A stretch of DNA of 16,380 bases from Acidimicrobiaceae bacterium (GTDB lineage: Bacteria > Actinomycetota > Acidimicrobiia > Acidimicrobiales > RAAP-2), in NCBI GenBank assembly GCA_003164275.1, contig PLSY01000385.1, positions 2,812-19,191 of the forward strand. The letters are read 5' to 3'. The notes beneath the pieces were generated by a model. It searched no databases. It was not told the DNA's origin and worked only from the letters and a program-made list of their open reading frames with translations. Positions within the stretch are counted from its first letter, which is position 1, and each line of letters begins with the position of its first letter. Positions 7,101-14,124 of this stretch are shown here, piece after piece. Both the position numbers and the translations under genes were made by a program.

Positions 7101-7964
7101 CTAACTCCCTCGCAGACTGGTGGCGTCGAAGGAGAGCACGGCGTCGTCCAGTGGCAGGACCACGGTCGGCTGCATGCGCTGGTGCTCATCGGCCACCAAG
7201 TGGACGACGGTCCCATAGGCCATGAAGCAGACAGCGTGACGAGCGAAGTCCATCGGTCCCTCGGTGACCTTCACCTCAACCACGCCGGACCCTCCGAGGT
7301 CGAGGGCCGAGCGCTGCATCCTCTCCATGGCCGACTCCCGGGCGGAGTACATGGCCTCGGTGAAGTTGGTCAGCTCGACGTTGACACCCTTTTGCTTCAT
7401 GGTGGTACCGAGGGAGCGACGGGGGGCGTAGACGAAGCTGGCGCCGGCGGCGAGGCCGAGAGGGGCCCAACCTGCCGTGTGCAGGAGGGTGAAGTCACGC
7501 CCGGAGAGGTCCGAGACGAAGACCGACTCGGCCGTCACCCGCTTGGAGCCAACCGGCCTGACCGCGGTGCCGGTCAACGTCACGTCGATGTGGTGGCGGT
7601 GGACGGCCCACTCCACATGGACGCCGACCACGCCGTGACCACCGGCTTTGGCGCATTCGCGATGGATACGATCGGTGGCCTTGGCAAAGGAGCGCTGGTA
7701 GGCGTCCGACGCGTAGCTGATCTCCCCCTGGCCCCAGTTCCACACTCCCATGGGGACGGCATGGAGGGACATCCCGCAGACCAGTTCCACCGGCTCCCAG
7801 CCGATGGAGTGGAGGATCAGCTCCTCGTCGATGGACAGGTCGGAGGTGGTTGACGGGCCCGACGGCGACGCCGGCCCGTTGAGGGAGTGTGCCGCCGCCA
7901 GCATCTCCGCCCGGAGGTCGATCTCGCCCTCTGTCCGATCTCCGCCCCTGGATGCAGTGGTCAC
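7101..7964 (-). CDS. Double YbjQ-like (DUF74) domain protein C
   Basis: A 287-residue protein with two tandem YbjQ-type domains after a polar, low-complexity N-terminal 40 residues. Unit 1 runs from SDLSIDEELILHSIGWEPVE (about 41) to TGTAVRP (about 131-137). Unit 2 runs from SDLSGRDFTLLHTAGWAPLG (about 151) to AYGTVVH (about 249-255). Each has the YbjQ outline: a G-rich strand region, a helix of the form Y..AR..A..RM, a G[AG]..GVV strand and a final GTAV-like strand. The start is GTG 7964, which overlaps the previous gene's stop as GTGA; the frame is open to 8045, but that would run inside the preceding gene. YbjQ is annotated in Pfam as putative heavy-metal-binding, but its function is not established. 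Unit 2 is closer to the family pattern than unit 1. Confidence 0.82.
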   Translation of the reverse strand: MTTASRGGDRTEGEIDLRAEMLAAAHSLNGPASPSGPSTTSDLSIDEELILHSIGWEPVELVCGMSLHAVPMGVWNWGQGEISYASDAYQRSFAKATDRIHRECAKAGGHGVVGVHVEWAVHRHHIDVTLTGTAVRPVGSKRVTAESVFVSDLSGRDFTLLHTAGWAPLGLAAGASFVYAPRRSLGTTMKQKGVNVELTNFTEAMYSARESAMERMQRSALDLGGSGVVEVKVTEGPMDFARHAVCFMAYGTVVHLVADEHQRMQPTVVLPLDDAVLSFDATSLRGS

Positions 7965-8857
7965 GACAGCCTGACTGTCGGGCGGGGAGCGGCAAGGGGA
8001 TCGAAATCCTTGAACCGGCGGACCTGGTTGCCTCGCAGGATGCACTGGAGCTCGGCATCCCCTTGCCCGAGCTCCCGCTCGGTGGTGGCGAGCGATGCGC
8101 CATGGAGCGAGTCGCCGCCCAGTGCGGCTCGGACGCGCTCACGGGCGATTCGTCGCACGGCCATATGGGCCTTGGCCGTCTGCTCGATCTCCGCACCGGC
8201 GACCTGCCCCCAGTTGGTGGTGCTCCCCTCGGTCAGGTACTCGGTGATGCAGTTGGCCCACACCCGCACCGACGAGATGGCGGCGGCAACCGACACCGGC
8301 GCGTAGCCGGCCTCGATCAGCTTGCCCAGTCGCTGGCCGGCCAGATAAGTCGTCCACGGCCGGTCCCCGATCGGCGGCGGGCCGTCGATCACCCGAACGG
8401 CTGTGCCCTGCACCCGGAACTCCAAGAGCCCGAGGTCCCCGAGAGGGGAGGAGGCGTCCACGACGCCGACGATCCCGTGGGCCCCTAGGGTCCGTGCCTC
8501 TTCGAGCATGCGCTCGTAGGAGGAGCTGAACCCTTCGCGCCAGGCATCTTCGATCCAGGTCTGCTCATAGTTCTGGCCCCACCCACGGTGCTCGGCCGAG
8601 ACGTACCCGTGGGGGCACTGCCAGGCCTCTGAGTAGCCCTGGCCGTTGGCCCGCCCGGTCGGGCCGAAGGCCCCGAAGGACATCCCCATCCCGTACCAGC
8701 GCCACTGCATGACGCAAAAGCCCTGGACGTAGCCGGCGGGCTCGAGGCCCATCTGGAGACAGGCGGCGAAGTCGGGGACTGACAGCCCAGAGGTGAAGGA
8801 CCCTTCGGCGAACCTGCGACCGGCCGCCTCGGGCAGGTCGCCCGGGAGCTCGTCCAT
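7961..8857 (-). CDS. Double YbjQ-like domain protein B (divergent)
   Basis: A 298-residue paralogue of its neighbours. The N-terminus DELPGDLPEAAGRRFAEGSF matches the start of protein A (TDLPEGASRRLAE), so the genes share ancestry beyond the core domain. Unit 1 begins FTSGLSVPDF (about 21) and ends EFRVQGTAVRV (about 146-156). It carries an unusual aromatic and glycine-rich insertion at about 50-100 (QWRWYGMGMSFGAFGPTGRA, then WQCPHGY and HRGWGQNYEQTW). Unit 2 begins YLAGQRLGKLIEAGYAPVSV (about 171) and ends in ELQCILRGNQVRRF, where the usual GTAV is lost. It starts at a TGATG overlap with protein A's stop and ends in a GTGA overlap with protein C. Its divergence suggests a specialised partner subunit; function unknown. 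Confidence 0.78.
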   Translation of the reverse strand: MDELPGDLPEAAGRRFAEGSFTSGLSVPDFAACLQMGLEPAGYVQGFCVMQWRWYGMGMSFGAFGPTGRANGQGYSEAWQCPHGYVSAEHRGWGQNYEQTWIEDAWREGFSSSYERMLEEARTLGAHGIVGVVDASSPLGDLGLLEFRVQGTAVRVIDGPPPIGDRPWTTYLAGQRLGKLIEAGYAPVSVAAAISSVRVWANCITEYLTEGSTTNWGQVAGAEIEQTAKAHMAVRRIARERVRAALGGDSLHGASLATTERELGQGDAELQCILRGNQVRRFKDFDPLAAPRPTVRLS

Positions 8858-9654
8858 CAGTTGTCGAGCGAGATGATGGTCGTGGGCCGGGGCAGGGTGA
8901 CTTCATCTGAGGTCTTGACCACCGCGGTGCCGAGCGAGAGGAACTCGATGGTGTGGCTGCCCCACTGGTGGGACTTCTCCTCCAGGCGTACCCCGACGAT
9001 GCCCGAGGCGCCCAACTGGTTCGACTCGTCCTGCATGCGGGTCATGGCCAGCTCCCGGGCCTCATAGAGGGCCTGGGTGAAGTTCGGGAGCTCGACATTC
9101 TGGCCGGCCGAGCCGAGCGTCTGGCCGAGTCCGCGGTGGGCGATGTGGTAGACGCAGGTGCCCATGACCAGGCCCTGGGGGATATAGCCGGTCTGCATCA
9201 GGGTCCAGAAATCCTGGCCCGACAGGTCCGAGGTGAAGGGCTTGCCCAGCTTGTTGCGGTGGGAAACACCGTTCTCGGCCTTGACCGCCGTACCGACGGC
9301 GATGAACTCGGCCGCGTCCTTACCCCACTCGTAATAGTTGACGTCGAGGCGGACGCCCACCACGCCGTCGGCCCCCAACTCATCGGCCTCCTCTTCCATC
9401 CGGGTCATGGCCAGCTCCCGGGCCTCGTACATCGCCCCGGTCAGCTTGGTCAGCTCCTGGCTCTGTCCCCACTTCCTGGTCTGGATACCGGTGTGGTAGA
9501 TCGATGATCCCATCACGAACCCGAGCGGGTGGAAGCCGACCTCTTTGATCAGCAGGAACTCGTTGACCGACAGGTCGGAGGTGAACAGGCCACCTTCGAG
9601 TTCGGCCAGTCGTCGACTCGCCCCTTCGGGCAGGTCTGTGGGTTGGTCAGCCAT
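8857..9654 (-). CDS. Double YbjQ-like domain protein A
   Basis: A 265-residue protein and the most canonical of the three. After DLPEGASRRLAELEGG, unit 1 runs from FTSDLSVNEF (24) to VGTAVKA (about 120-126) and unit 2 from FTSDLSGQDF (140) to LGTAVVK (about 241-247). Both contain VMG[ST], then YEARELAMTRM (76-86 and 197-207, identical), then LGA[DS]G[VI]VGVRL, then a GTAV strand, which together are the YbjQ/DUF74 pattern. At DNA level the two units share an exact 26-bp repeat (9038-9063 and 9401-9426), 363 bp or 121 codons apart. ATG 9654 is chosen because GGAGGAA sits just upstream and the start overlaps the preceding stop by 8 bp. E. coli YbjQ is one short domain that forms pentamers, so a two-domain chain implies a different assembly. 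No enzyme motif is seen. Confidence 0.87.
   Translation of the reverse strand: MADQPTDLPEGASRRLAELEGGLFTSDLSVNEFLLIKEVGFHPLGFVMGSSIYHTGIQTRKWGQSQELTKLTGAMYEARELAMTRMEEEADELGADGVVGVRLDVNYYEWGKDAAEFIAVGTAVKAENGVSHRNKLGKPFTSDLSGQDFWTLMQTGYIPQGLVMGTCVYHIAHRGLGQTLGSAGQNVELPNFTQALYEARELAMTRMQDESNQLGASGIVGVRLEEKSHQWGSHTIEFLSLGTAVVKTSDEVTLPRPTTIISLDN
9038..9063. repeat. 26-bp direct repeat, copy 1 (internal domain duplication)
   Basis: Exact repeat of 9401-9426, in the same reading frame, encoding the shared EARELAMTR stretch of YbjQ-like unit 2. It reflects the internal duplication of protein A. Confidence 0.85.
9401..9426. repeat. 26-bp direct repeat, copy 2 (internal domain duplication)
   Basis: Exact copy of 9038-9063 within YbjQ-like unit 1 of protein A, 363 bp away. 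Identity at synonymous sites over this length suggests recent duplication, gene conversion or strong constraint. Confidence 0.85.
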
Positions 9655-10042
9655 TCGTTCCTCCGATGACAATCGACTCGAGTGCTTGTCGCACAGCTTG
9701 GCTGTGTGCGGCCTCTGCTTGGAGGTCGGCGAGCAGCCTGGCCAGCCACTCGTCCACGCCGACCTTCTCACTGCGGATGCGGATGCCTCCCGACGAGTGG
9801 CCGATGGTGCAGCGAAGTGCATCACCGTCGACGAGAGCGTCGAACTGGTCGTCATCCATGGTGATCTGGATCGACTGGATGACCTCGGGCTTGCGGAACC
9901 GCCCGCCGGTTCGCCTCACCTCCATCCGGGAGCCGAGGGCGTCGCCCAGCATGTCGGTGAGCGCCTTGACCAGGATCCGCACATCTGAGCGGTCAGCGCG
10001 CAGTGACGCTGCAGCCAACTCGAGATCGAACGAATCGTCCAT
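9647..10042 (-). CDS. Conserved hypothetical protein, lead gene of the YbjQ-like operon
   Basis: A 131-residue soluble protein of no family I can name. Helix SFDLELAAASLRADRSDVRI leads into LVKALTDMLGDAL. Strands follow around RMEVRRTGG and IQSIQITMDDDQFDAL, then DALRCTIGHSSGGIRIRSEK. A long C-terminal helix, VGVDEWLARLLADLQAEAAH to about residue 124, ends the chain. There is no signal peptide or membrane segment. The frame is open to GTG 10051, but ATG 10042 is preferred: GAGGAG lies 8 nt upstream with a TAGGGT box before it. It overlaps the first YbjQ-like gene by 8 bp, so the products are expected in matched amounts. I recall similar small proteins next to YbjQ-like genes in other actinobacteria, but this is memory, not a search. 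An accessory or assembly role is only a guess. Confidence 0.82.
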   Translation of the reverse strand: MDDSFDLELAAASLRADRSDVRILVKALTDMLGDALGSRMEVRRTGGRFRKPEVIQSIQITMDDDQFDALVDGDALRCTIGHSSGGIRIRSEKVGVDEWLARLLADLQAEAAHSQAVRQALESIVIGGTNG

Positions 10043-10058
10043 GCCAGTCACTCCTCGA

Positions 10059-10064
10059 ACCCTA
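10059..10064 (-). promoter_or_regulatory. Candidate -10 box (TAGGGT) of the YbjQ-like operon
   Basis: TAGGGT on the minus strand lies 16 nt before ATG 10042, leaving room for a short leader that contains the GAGGAG ribosome binding site. This makes 10043-10166 a divergent promoter region shared with the luciferase-like gene. No convincing -35 box is seen. Confidence 0.4.
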
Positions 10065-10154
10065 CCGCCCAGCCGCCGATGGGGTTCGGCGCCCGGTCGA
10101 GCCGACGGGTCAGCGGCGGGACCGAGCCAGAGTGCGGGTTGTGGCCGCTTGCCA

Positions 10155-10160
10155 TATGGT
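10155..10160 (+). promoter_or_regulatory. Candidate -10 box (TATGGT), leaderless
   Basis: TATGGT is followed by 6 nt and GTG 10167, and no Shine-Dalgarno is present. The spacing predicts transcription starting at or very near the start codon. Confidence 0.5.
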
Positions 10161-10166
10161 CGATGC

Positions 10167-11132
10167 GTGTCCGACTCGGCCCCCGCATCCTCCGCCCCCT
10201 TCGCCCCGGGGTCGGTGTCCTTCCGGCTCTATCCCCATAACGACCTCGGAGCCACCGACGTGGTGAGCGAGCTCTGCGCCCAGGGAGCGAGGGCCCTCGG
10301 GCTCGGGTTCGATGGCGTGATGACCAGTGAGCACCACGGGGGCTTTGCCGGCTACATGGCAACCCCACTCCAGATGGCCGGGTTCATCCTGGAGGACAGC
10401 CCGGTCGGCTGGGCCGCAGCCTGTCCGTTACTGCTGCCCCTCCGGGCCACGGTGTCCATCGCCGAGGAGGTGGCGTGGCTCCGGGCCCGCCATCCCGGCA
10501 GGGTGGGCCTCGGGGTGGCGGCGGGCGCCCTTCCCCTTGATTTCGAGGCCATGGAGGTGCCCCTGGACGAGGCCGTCCCCCGGTTCAAGAGGGAGCTCCC
10601 GAGGATCATCGGGCTGTTGCGGGGTGAGGATCTCGGCCCCTTGGGGGGCGATCCCGCCCTCCAGGCCTGTGCCGGCGACCCGGTGCCGGTGCTCAGTGCG
10701 GCAGTGTCGCCGGCCGCTGCCCGGCGGGCGGCCCGCTGCGGCGCCGGAATCCTGATGGAGGGCATGTCGGGACTCGATCGTTTGGTTCGACTGTGCTCGG
10801 AGTACGACAAGGCCGGTGGATCGGCCGGCAAGGTGCTCATTCGCCGGGTCTGGCTCGGCGAGCCGCCCGAAGAGCTGATCGAGCAGCAACGGCGCGTCTA
10901 CAACAGCTACGGGGATTCGGCCACGCTGTTCGGTGACGATCAGACGGTCGCCACCGATGACCCGATCGAGATGGCCGAACGGCTTCTCGAGCTTGTGAAG
11001 ACGACCGGCGCCGTCGCGCTCAATCTTCGTGTCCATCTGCCCGGCGTCTCGCCGACCGCCGTGCGCGACCAGATCGAGCGGCTTGGTGGTGAGCTGTTGG
11101 GCCCGTTGCGGGCCCGCTGGCCGGTTCGCTGA
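10167..11132 (+). CDS. LLM-class (luciferase-like) flavin/F420-dependent oxidoreductase
   Basis: A 321-residue TIM-barrel enzyme of the bacterial luciferase-like superfamily, which uses FMN or coenzyme F420. VSFRLYPHNDLGA forms the first strand, and FDGVMTSEHHGGF (about 48-60) is the classic W/D-x-x-EHH region after strand 2. CPLLLPLRATVSIAEEVAWL (about 86-105) and GRVGLGVAAG (about 111-120) are the conserved cofactor-side elements. PVLSAAVSPAAARRAARCGA and a later DDPIEMAERLLELVKTTGA complete the barrel. The frame is open far upstream, antisense to the hypothetical gene, but homology begins after 10167, where GTG follows a TANNNT box. F420 use is likely in actinobacteria but cannot be separated from FMN here. 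Substrate unknown. It converges on the MpaB-like gene. Confidence 0.88.
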   Translation: MSDSAPASSAPFAPGSVSFRLYPHNDLGATDVVSELCAQGARALGLGFDGVMTSEHHGGFAGYMATPLQMAGFILEDSPVGWAAACPLLLPLRATVSIAEEVAWLRARHPGRVGLGVAAGALPLDFEAMEVPLDEAVPRFKRELPRIIGLLRGEDLGPLGGDPALQACAGDPVPVLSAAVSPAAARRAARCGAGILMEGMSGLDRLVRLCSEYDKAGGSAGKVLIRRVWLGEPPEELIEQQRRVYNSYGDSATLFGDDQTVATDDPIEMAERLLELVKTTGAVALNLRVHLPGVSPTAVRDQIERLGGELLGPLRARWPVR

Positions 11133-11150
11133 CGCCCCGGGGCCCGTCAG
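11129..11150. terminator. Hairpin between convergent LLM oxidoreductase and MpaB-like genes
   Basis: CTGACG (11129-11134) pairs with CGTCAG (11145-11150) around CCCCGGGGCC, exactly spanning the 14-bp gap between two convergent stops. There is no T-tract on either side, so it may be a bidirectional RNA-end structure rather than a classical intrinsic terminator. Confidence 0.35.
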
Positions 11151-12091
11151 TGGGTGGCGAGGCCAGGAGCTGCCGGCCGAATGGCCGGGCTGGCGGCGGG
11201 GGGAGCGACCACCCACCGAAGAGCGGTACTCACGAGGAGGGCGGCCGGGCGGACGGCCAGCCGGTTGGCGCCGGGGACGGCCGCGAGGTGAAGCTGGCGC
11301 CTGGCCCAGGCGGGCAGCGTGTCGCCGGCCGCGCCGATCAGCACGCCGTAGGTGGTCATCTCGTGGGGTCGATTGCTCACGCCGCGGAGCACGAAGTTGC
11401 GAGCCGTCCTCGCCTCTTTGGTCAGGCGGAGCTGGGGTTGAACGACTCTGAAGTACTCATGGAGCGCCGCTACGCTGCGGGGAACTTCAACAGCCCCGAG
11501 GCCGACAGCCACCCTGGCCATCTGGTCGAGGTAGTCGTCCTGCTCGTCGACGGAGAGCTGCCTCGGCCCGTAGATCATGGAGGCGGTGAGAAAGCTGTTG
11601 ACCTCGGCGGCATGCACCCAGGCGATGAGCTCGGGATCTCCGGCCGAGTACGGCCGTCCATCGGGAGCAATGCCCTTCACGTGACGGTGGACCGAACGGA
11701 CCCGCTCGACGCCGGCTTGCGCCTCGGCCTTCGTCCCGAACGTCGTGGTTCCGAGGAACGACGCTGTGCGATCGAGTCGACCGAGCGGGTCCCTTCGGTA
11801 GTTGGAGTGCTGAGCCACGCCGGCCATAGCCAAGGGATGGAGCATCTGGAGGAAGAGGGCGGCCAAGCCCCCGATGAGCATGGCGGGCAGGTCGGAGTGG
11901 ACCCTGCGGACAACGGACCCCGGAGCGAAAAAGGCCTCGTCGGGATCGTCGCAGGCCGGCCTCGGGGGGTCGGTGATCCCGATGCTCCGTCGGATCTGGG
12001 CCTGAAGTTGGCCCCGCAGGCGGGTCATGCCCTCGGCGGTGACCGCTTGGCCGACTGATCGGGCCTCTAGTACCTGTGCCCGGGTGTCCAC
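11147..12091 (-). CDS. MpaB-like oxygenase (DUF2236 family)
   Basis: A 314-residue protein of the DUF2236/MpaB superfamily, which includes the fungal MpaB oxygenase and the haem rubber oxygenase Lcp. GSVVRRVHSDLPAMLIGGLA leads into LFLQMLHPLAMAGVAQHSNY (His85, His95). R[TA]SFLGTTTFGT follows, then RVRSVHRHVKG (His135, His137), then YSAGDPELIAWVHAAEVNSF (His160). These His-containing blocks are the family core and are likely haem-proximal, by analogy with Lcp. The C-terminal 60 residues are Ala/Pro-rich. The start is GTG 12091, 7 nt after a TAGGGT box, with no Shine-Dalgarno; Met22 is an alternative. No signal peptide is seen, so it is probably cytoplasmic. Substrate unknown. Confidence 0.86.
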   Translation of the reverse strand: MDTRAQVLEARSVGQAVTAEGMTRLRGQLQAQIRRSIGITDPPRPACDDPDEAFFAPGSVVRRVHSDLPAMLIGGLAALFLQMLHPLAMAGVAQHSNYRRDPLGRLDRTASFLGTTTFGTKAEAQAGVERVRSVHRHVKGIAPDGRPYSAGDPELIAWVHAAEVNSFLTASMIYGPRQLSVDEQDDYLDQMARVAVGLGAVEVPRSVAALHEYFRVVQPQLRLTKEARTARNFVLRGVSNRPHEMTTYGVLIGAAGDTLPAWARRQLHLAAVPGANRLAVRPAALLVSTALRWVVAPPAASPAIRPAAPGLATH

Positions 12092-12098
12092 GGGACGG

Positions 12099-12104
12099 AC
12101 CCTA
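12099..12104 (-). promoter_or_regulatory. Candidate -10 box (TAGGGT), leaderless, MpaB-like gene
   Basis: TAGGGT on the minus strand is followed by 7 nt and GTG 12091, without a Shine-Dalgarno. It lies in the 93-bp gap after the kinase gene, so this gene probably has its own promoter. Confidence 0.5.
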
Positions 12105-12184
12105 CCGGCCGCGCCAGGATCTCGAGTTCCGGCCCTGTCTCTCCAACCGAGGACGAACTGGGCCGACGATGGTGCCGTCGGCGC

Positions 12185-13321
12185 CTACTGGGCCGCGGGC
12201 TTCACTCTGCCCCAATAGTCGTTGTCGAGCATGGCGCGGAGGTGGGCGTGGTGGAGAATGGCGTGGTCAGGATCCTCGGGCATCACGGCCTCGCCGAACC
12301 GGATCGATCGTCGGGTGATGCGGAACATCACGATGCCGTGGCGCAGTGCGGCATAGGCGGTATAGAAGTCGAGGTCCTTCGGCTTGTAGCCCGAGGCCTC
12401 CTCGTAGATGGCCGCGACCGTCTCCCTGCGCATGAAGTGGGGCATTCCGGGCATGCCGAGGTCCTCGACCAGATCCTGGAAGAACCGGTGGATGTAGATG
12501 ATCCAGCCGAGATCGATCTCTCTCGGCCCGATCGCCGCCATTTCCCAATCGAGCACGGCGACAGGGGCGAAGTCCTCGAACATCATGTTCCCGACTCGGG
12601 CGTCCCCCCAGCTGAACACGGCGTCGTCGGGGTTGGACGGCCAGTGCTCATCCAACCATTCGAAGCCACGCTCGATGAGGGGGGACCGCACGCCGTCGGC
12701 CGCCACCCATTCGTAGTAGGCCCGCTGCTCGTTCACATGGTGACGCAGTGGACTCTCCCCGTCAGCGGGACCGGCAAGGAATGCCGCCGGGCCGTCGGCC
12801 GTCAGCTCGTGGAGTTCGGCGACCACCTCGACGGCCTTGCGCTCGAGGCGCTGCTGGTCGGCGAGGTCGGACTCGAAAAACCAGTTGTCACCAAACGTGT
12901 AGGGCAGCACGTCTGGAGGGACGATGCCGTTGACCCTCTCCATCACGAAAAAGGGCACGCCGATGGTGTCGGTCCCTTCTTCTAGCCACAGGACCCTTGG
13001 GACCGGGACCTTCGTGTGCTCGGCCACCATCTCCATGGTTTCGAACTGTCGCTTCATGTCGTAGACCATGAACACCGGATCCGCCGCCGGGTCGGGAGCG
13101 ATGCGGGCCACGAGCTCCCGAGGTGAGGATTCACCGGGAACAGTGAGGTCGAAGAGCACGGTCTCAGAGGACATCCCGTTCGACTCGGGGACGATGAGCG
13201 CCGACACTTTGGAGCCGGGGATCCGCTCTTCCAGCCACTGTTCCAGCTGGGAGCGCAGCTGCTCATAGTCACGCGTCGAGGTCTGGGGTCGCCCGGAGCT
13301 GGGTCCATCCGTCATGGTCAT
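12185..13321 (-). CDS. Aminoglycoside phosphotransferase-fold kinase (APH family)
   Basis: A 378-residue protein with the kinase-like APH fold. The N-lobe contains the loop PESNGMSSETVLFDL (about 45-59) and the strand ELVARI (Arg73 where many kinases have Lys). FFVMERVNG is the hinge (about 124-132). The C-lobe has FSWGDARVGNMMF, with catalytic Asp240 and Asn245 (the usual HGD is WGD), and VAVLDWEMAAIGP, with metal-binding Asp258. The long C-terminal helical region, IYEEASGYKPKDLDFYTAYA then RHGIVMFRIT, is typical of the ACAD10/11-related APH branch, which phosphorylates hydroxyacyl or other small alcohol substrates rather than antibiotics. ATG 13321 has GAGG at a suitable distance. Drug resistance should not be assumed. 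Confidence 0.88.
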   Translation of the reverse strand: MTMTDGPSSGRPQTSTRDYEQLRSQLEQWLEERIPGSKVSALIVPESNGMSSETVLFDLTVPGESSPRELVARIAPDPAADPVFMVYDMKRQFETMEMVAEHTKVPVPRVLWLEEGTDTIGVPFFVMERVNGIVPPDVLPYTFGDNWFFESDLADQQRLERKAVEVVAELHELTADGPAAFLAGPADGESPLRHHVNEQRAYYEWVAADGVRSPLIERGFEWLDEHWPSNPDDAVFSWGDARVGNMMFEDFAPVAVLDWEMAAIGPREIDLGWIIYIHRFFQDLVEDLGMPGMPHFMRRETVAAIYEEASGYKPKDLDFYTAYAALRHGIVMFRITRRSIRFGEAVMPEDPDHAILHHAHLRAMLDNDYWGRVKPAAQ

Positions 13322-13599
13322 TGGTCGCTACCTCGTGAGGTCGAAGGGTGGTCGATGGTGCGGGCGTCGAGGGCTAGGGCAGCTGGCCGTCCTCCCGGGG
13401 GTGGCAAGGAGAGCGACGATCTCGCCGCGCTGGACGCCCGGTTTCCCTCCAGCCTGGTTGGCTGCGCCATCGTTCCCCCCCCAGCAGCGGCCGCCAGAGG
13501 CCATTGCGTGGTGGAGAAGCTAGCTGACCTGTCGCCAGCTGTCAGGGCCATTACGGCCGGGCCTGGCGTCAGGTCGGCTCCTCCCGGCTGACTGCCAGC
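13322..13599. other. Intergenic stretch without recognisable gene
   Basis: This is the first part of the 803-bp gap between the divergent kinase and DoxX-like genes. Short open frames on both strands (plus 13355-13591, minus 13318-13551) show no family feature, ribosome binding site or conserved-looking pattern. A run of eight or more C lies near 13475-13482. The region presumably contains the kinase promoter, but I cannot point to one. Confidence 0.5.
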
Positions 13600-13920
13600 G
13601 CTGGGACGTGATCCTGGCCATCTACATCAGCCAAGGCACCGCTTCCCAACAGGAGTTGGCCGCCGCCTTTTGCCGCGGGAGCCTGGCTGCGGCGAGGTAG
13701 GCGCTGGCCGTGCCCTGGCACGCGGCCAGTCATTCGCGGAGGCTCATCCACGGCGTCGGTGACCCCGGGCTACGGCTCATGAGGCAGGGTTCTACCTCAC
13801 TCCCGTGCTCTGCGTCGTGGCCACGGGTTTGGCGTTGGTCGATGCCCGCATCGGCGTCGTCTTGCTTCTGGTGGAGGGGTGCGAGTACCTCCTCCACATC
13901 GGAACCCGTGCCTCGCCCCA
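13600..13920 (+). pseudogene. Possible remnant of a TMEM175-like (DUF1211) membrane protein
   Basis: Two pieces in different frames resemble the bacterial TMEM175 potassium-channel family. In frame 3, after an in-frame TAG at 13698, VPWHAASHSRRLIHGV and DPGLRLM resemble the family's W-x-x-HHRLF-x-x-I-x-x-x-D-x-x-L segment. In frame 2, from about 13785, a hydrophobic stretch starting FYLTPVLCVVATGLALVDAR and continuing VVLLLVEGCEYLL resembles the terminal helices. The leucine-rich segment that normally joins them is missing, and the frames are interrupted, so this would be a deleted, frameshifted relic. The match is from memory of the family's shape and is tentative. Confidence 0.33.
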
Positions 13921-14058
13921 GGGCACAGACTCCCGCTCCAGTGGATCCCGGACGTCCATACCGCCGGCTTGGCCATCTGCGAGTTCAACCCCGACCACGT
14001 CGACGAGGGCCATCTCACGGCGCGCTAGTTCGCCGAGGCCTTGATGAACGCATCCCCA
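13921..14058 (+). pseudogene. Possible C-terminal remnant of an arginase-family protein
   Basis: Frame 1 reads LPLQWIPDVHTAGLAICEFN, then PDHVDEGHLTAR, then a TAG at 14026, then FAEALMNASP if read through. A GL-x-[IV]-x-E-[FYL]-N-P-x-H string followed by a helix with TAR-x-F-A-x-x-L is the form of the C-terminal end of ureohydrolase/arginase family proteins. Nothing upstream in the same frame supplies the metal-binding aspartates, and no start is visible, so only a tail is present and it is broken by a stop. It directly follows the TMEM175-like remnant. Confidence 0.38.
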
Positions 14059-14124
14059 ATGCTGAGATCGACAGACACGAGCGGGCTCGGCCGGCCACCG
14101 GGCCACCCCCGTACAGCCATTGTC

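Noticed and set aside
7965..8045. Extension of YbjQ-like protein C to 8045
   Set aside because: It would overlap protein B by 85 bp with a low-complexity leader; GTG 7964 forms a neat GTGA junction.
9655..9855. Extension of YbjQ-like protein A to 9855
   Set aside because: It lies inside the lead gene in another frame; ATG 9654 has GGAGGAA upstream and family-like sequence begins there.
9666..10166. Plus-strand frame upstream of the LLM oxidoreductase
   Set aside because: It is antisense to the lead gene and unrelated to the luciferase-like fold, which begins after GTG 10167.
12185..13321. Antibiotic-resistance reading of the APH-fold kinase
   Set aside because: C-terminal features fit the ACAD10/11-related branch and there is no resistance context.
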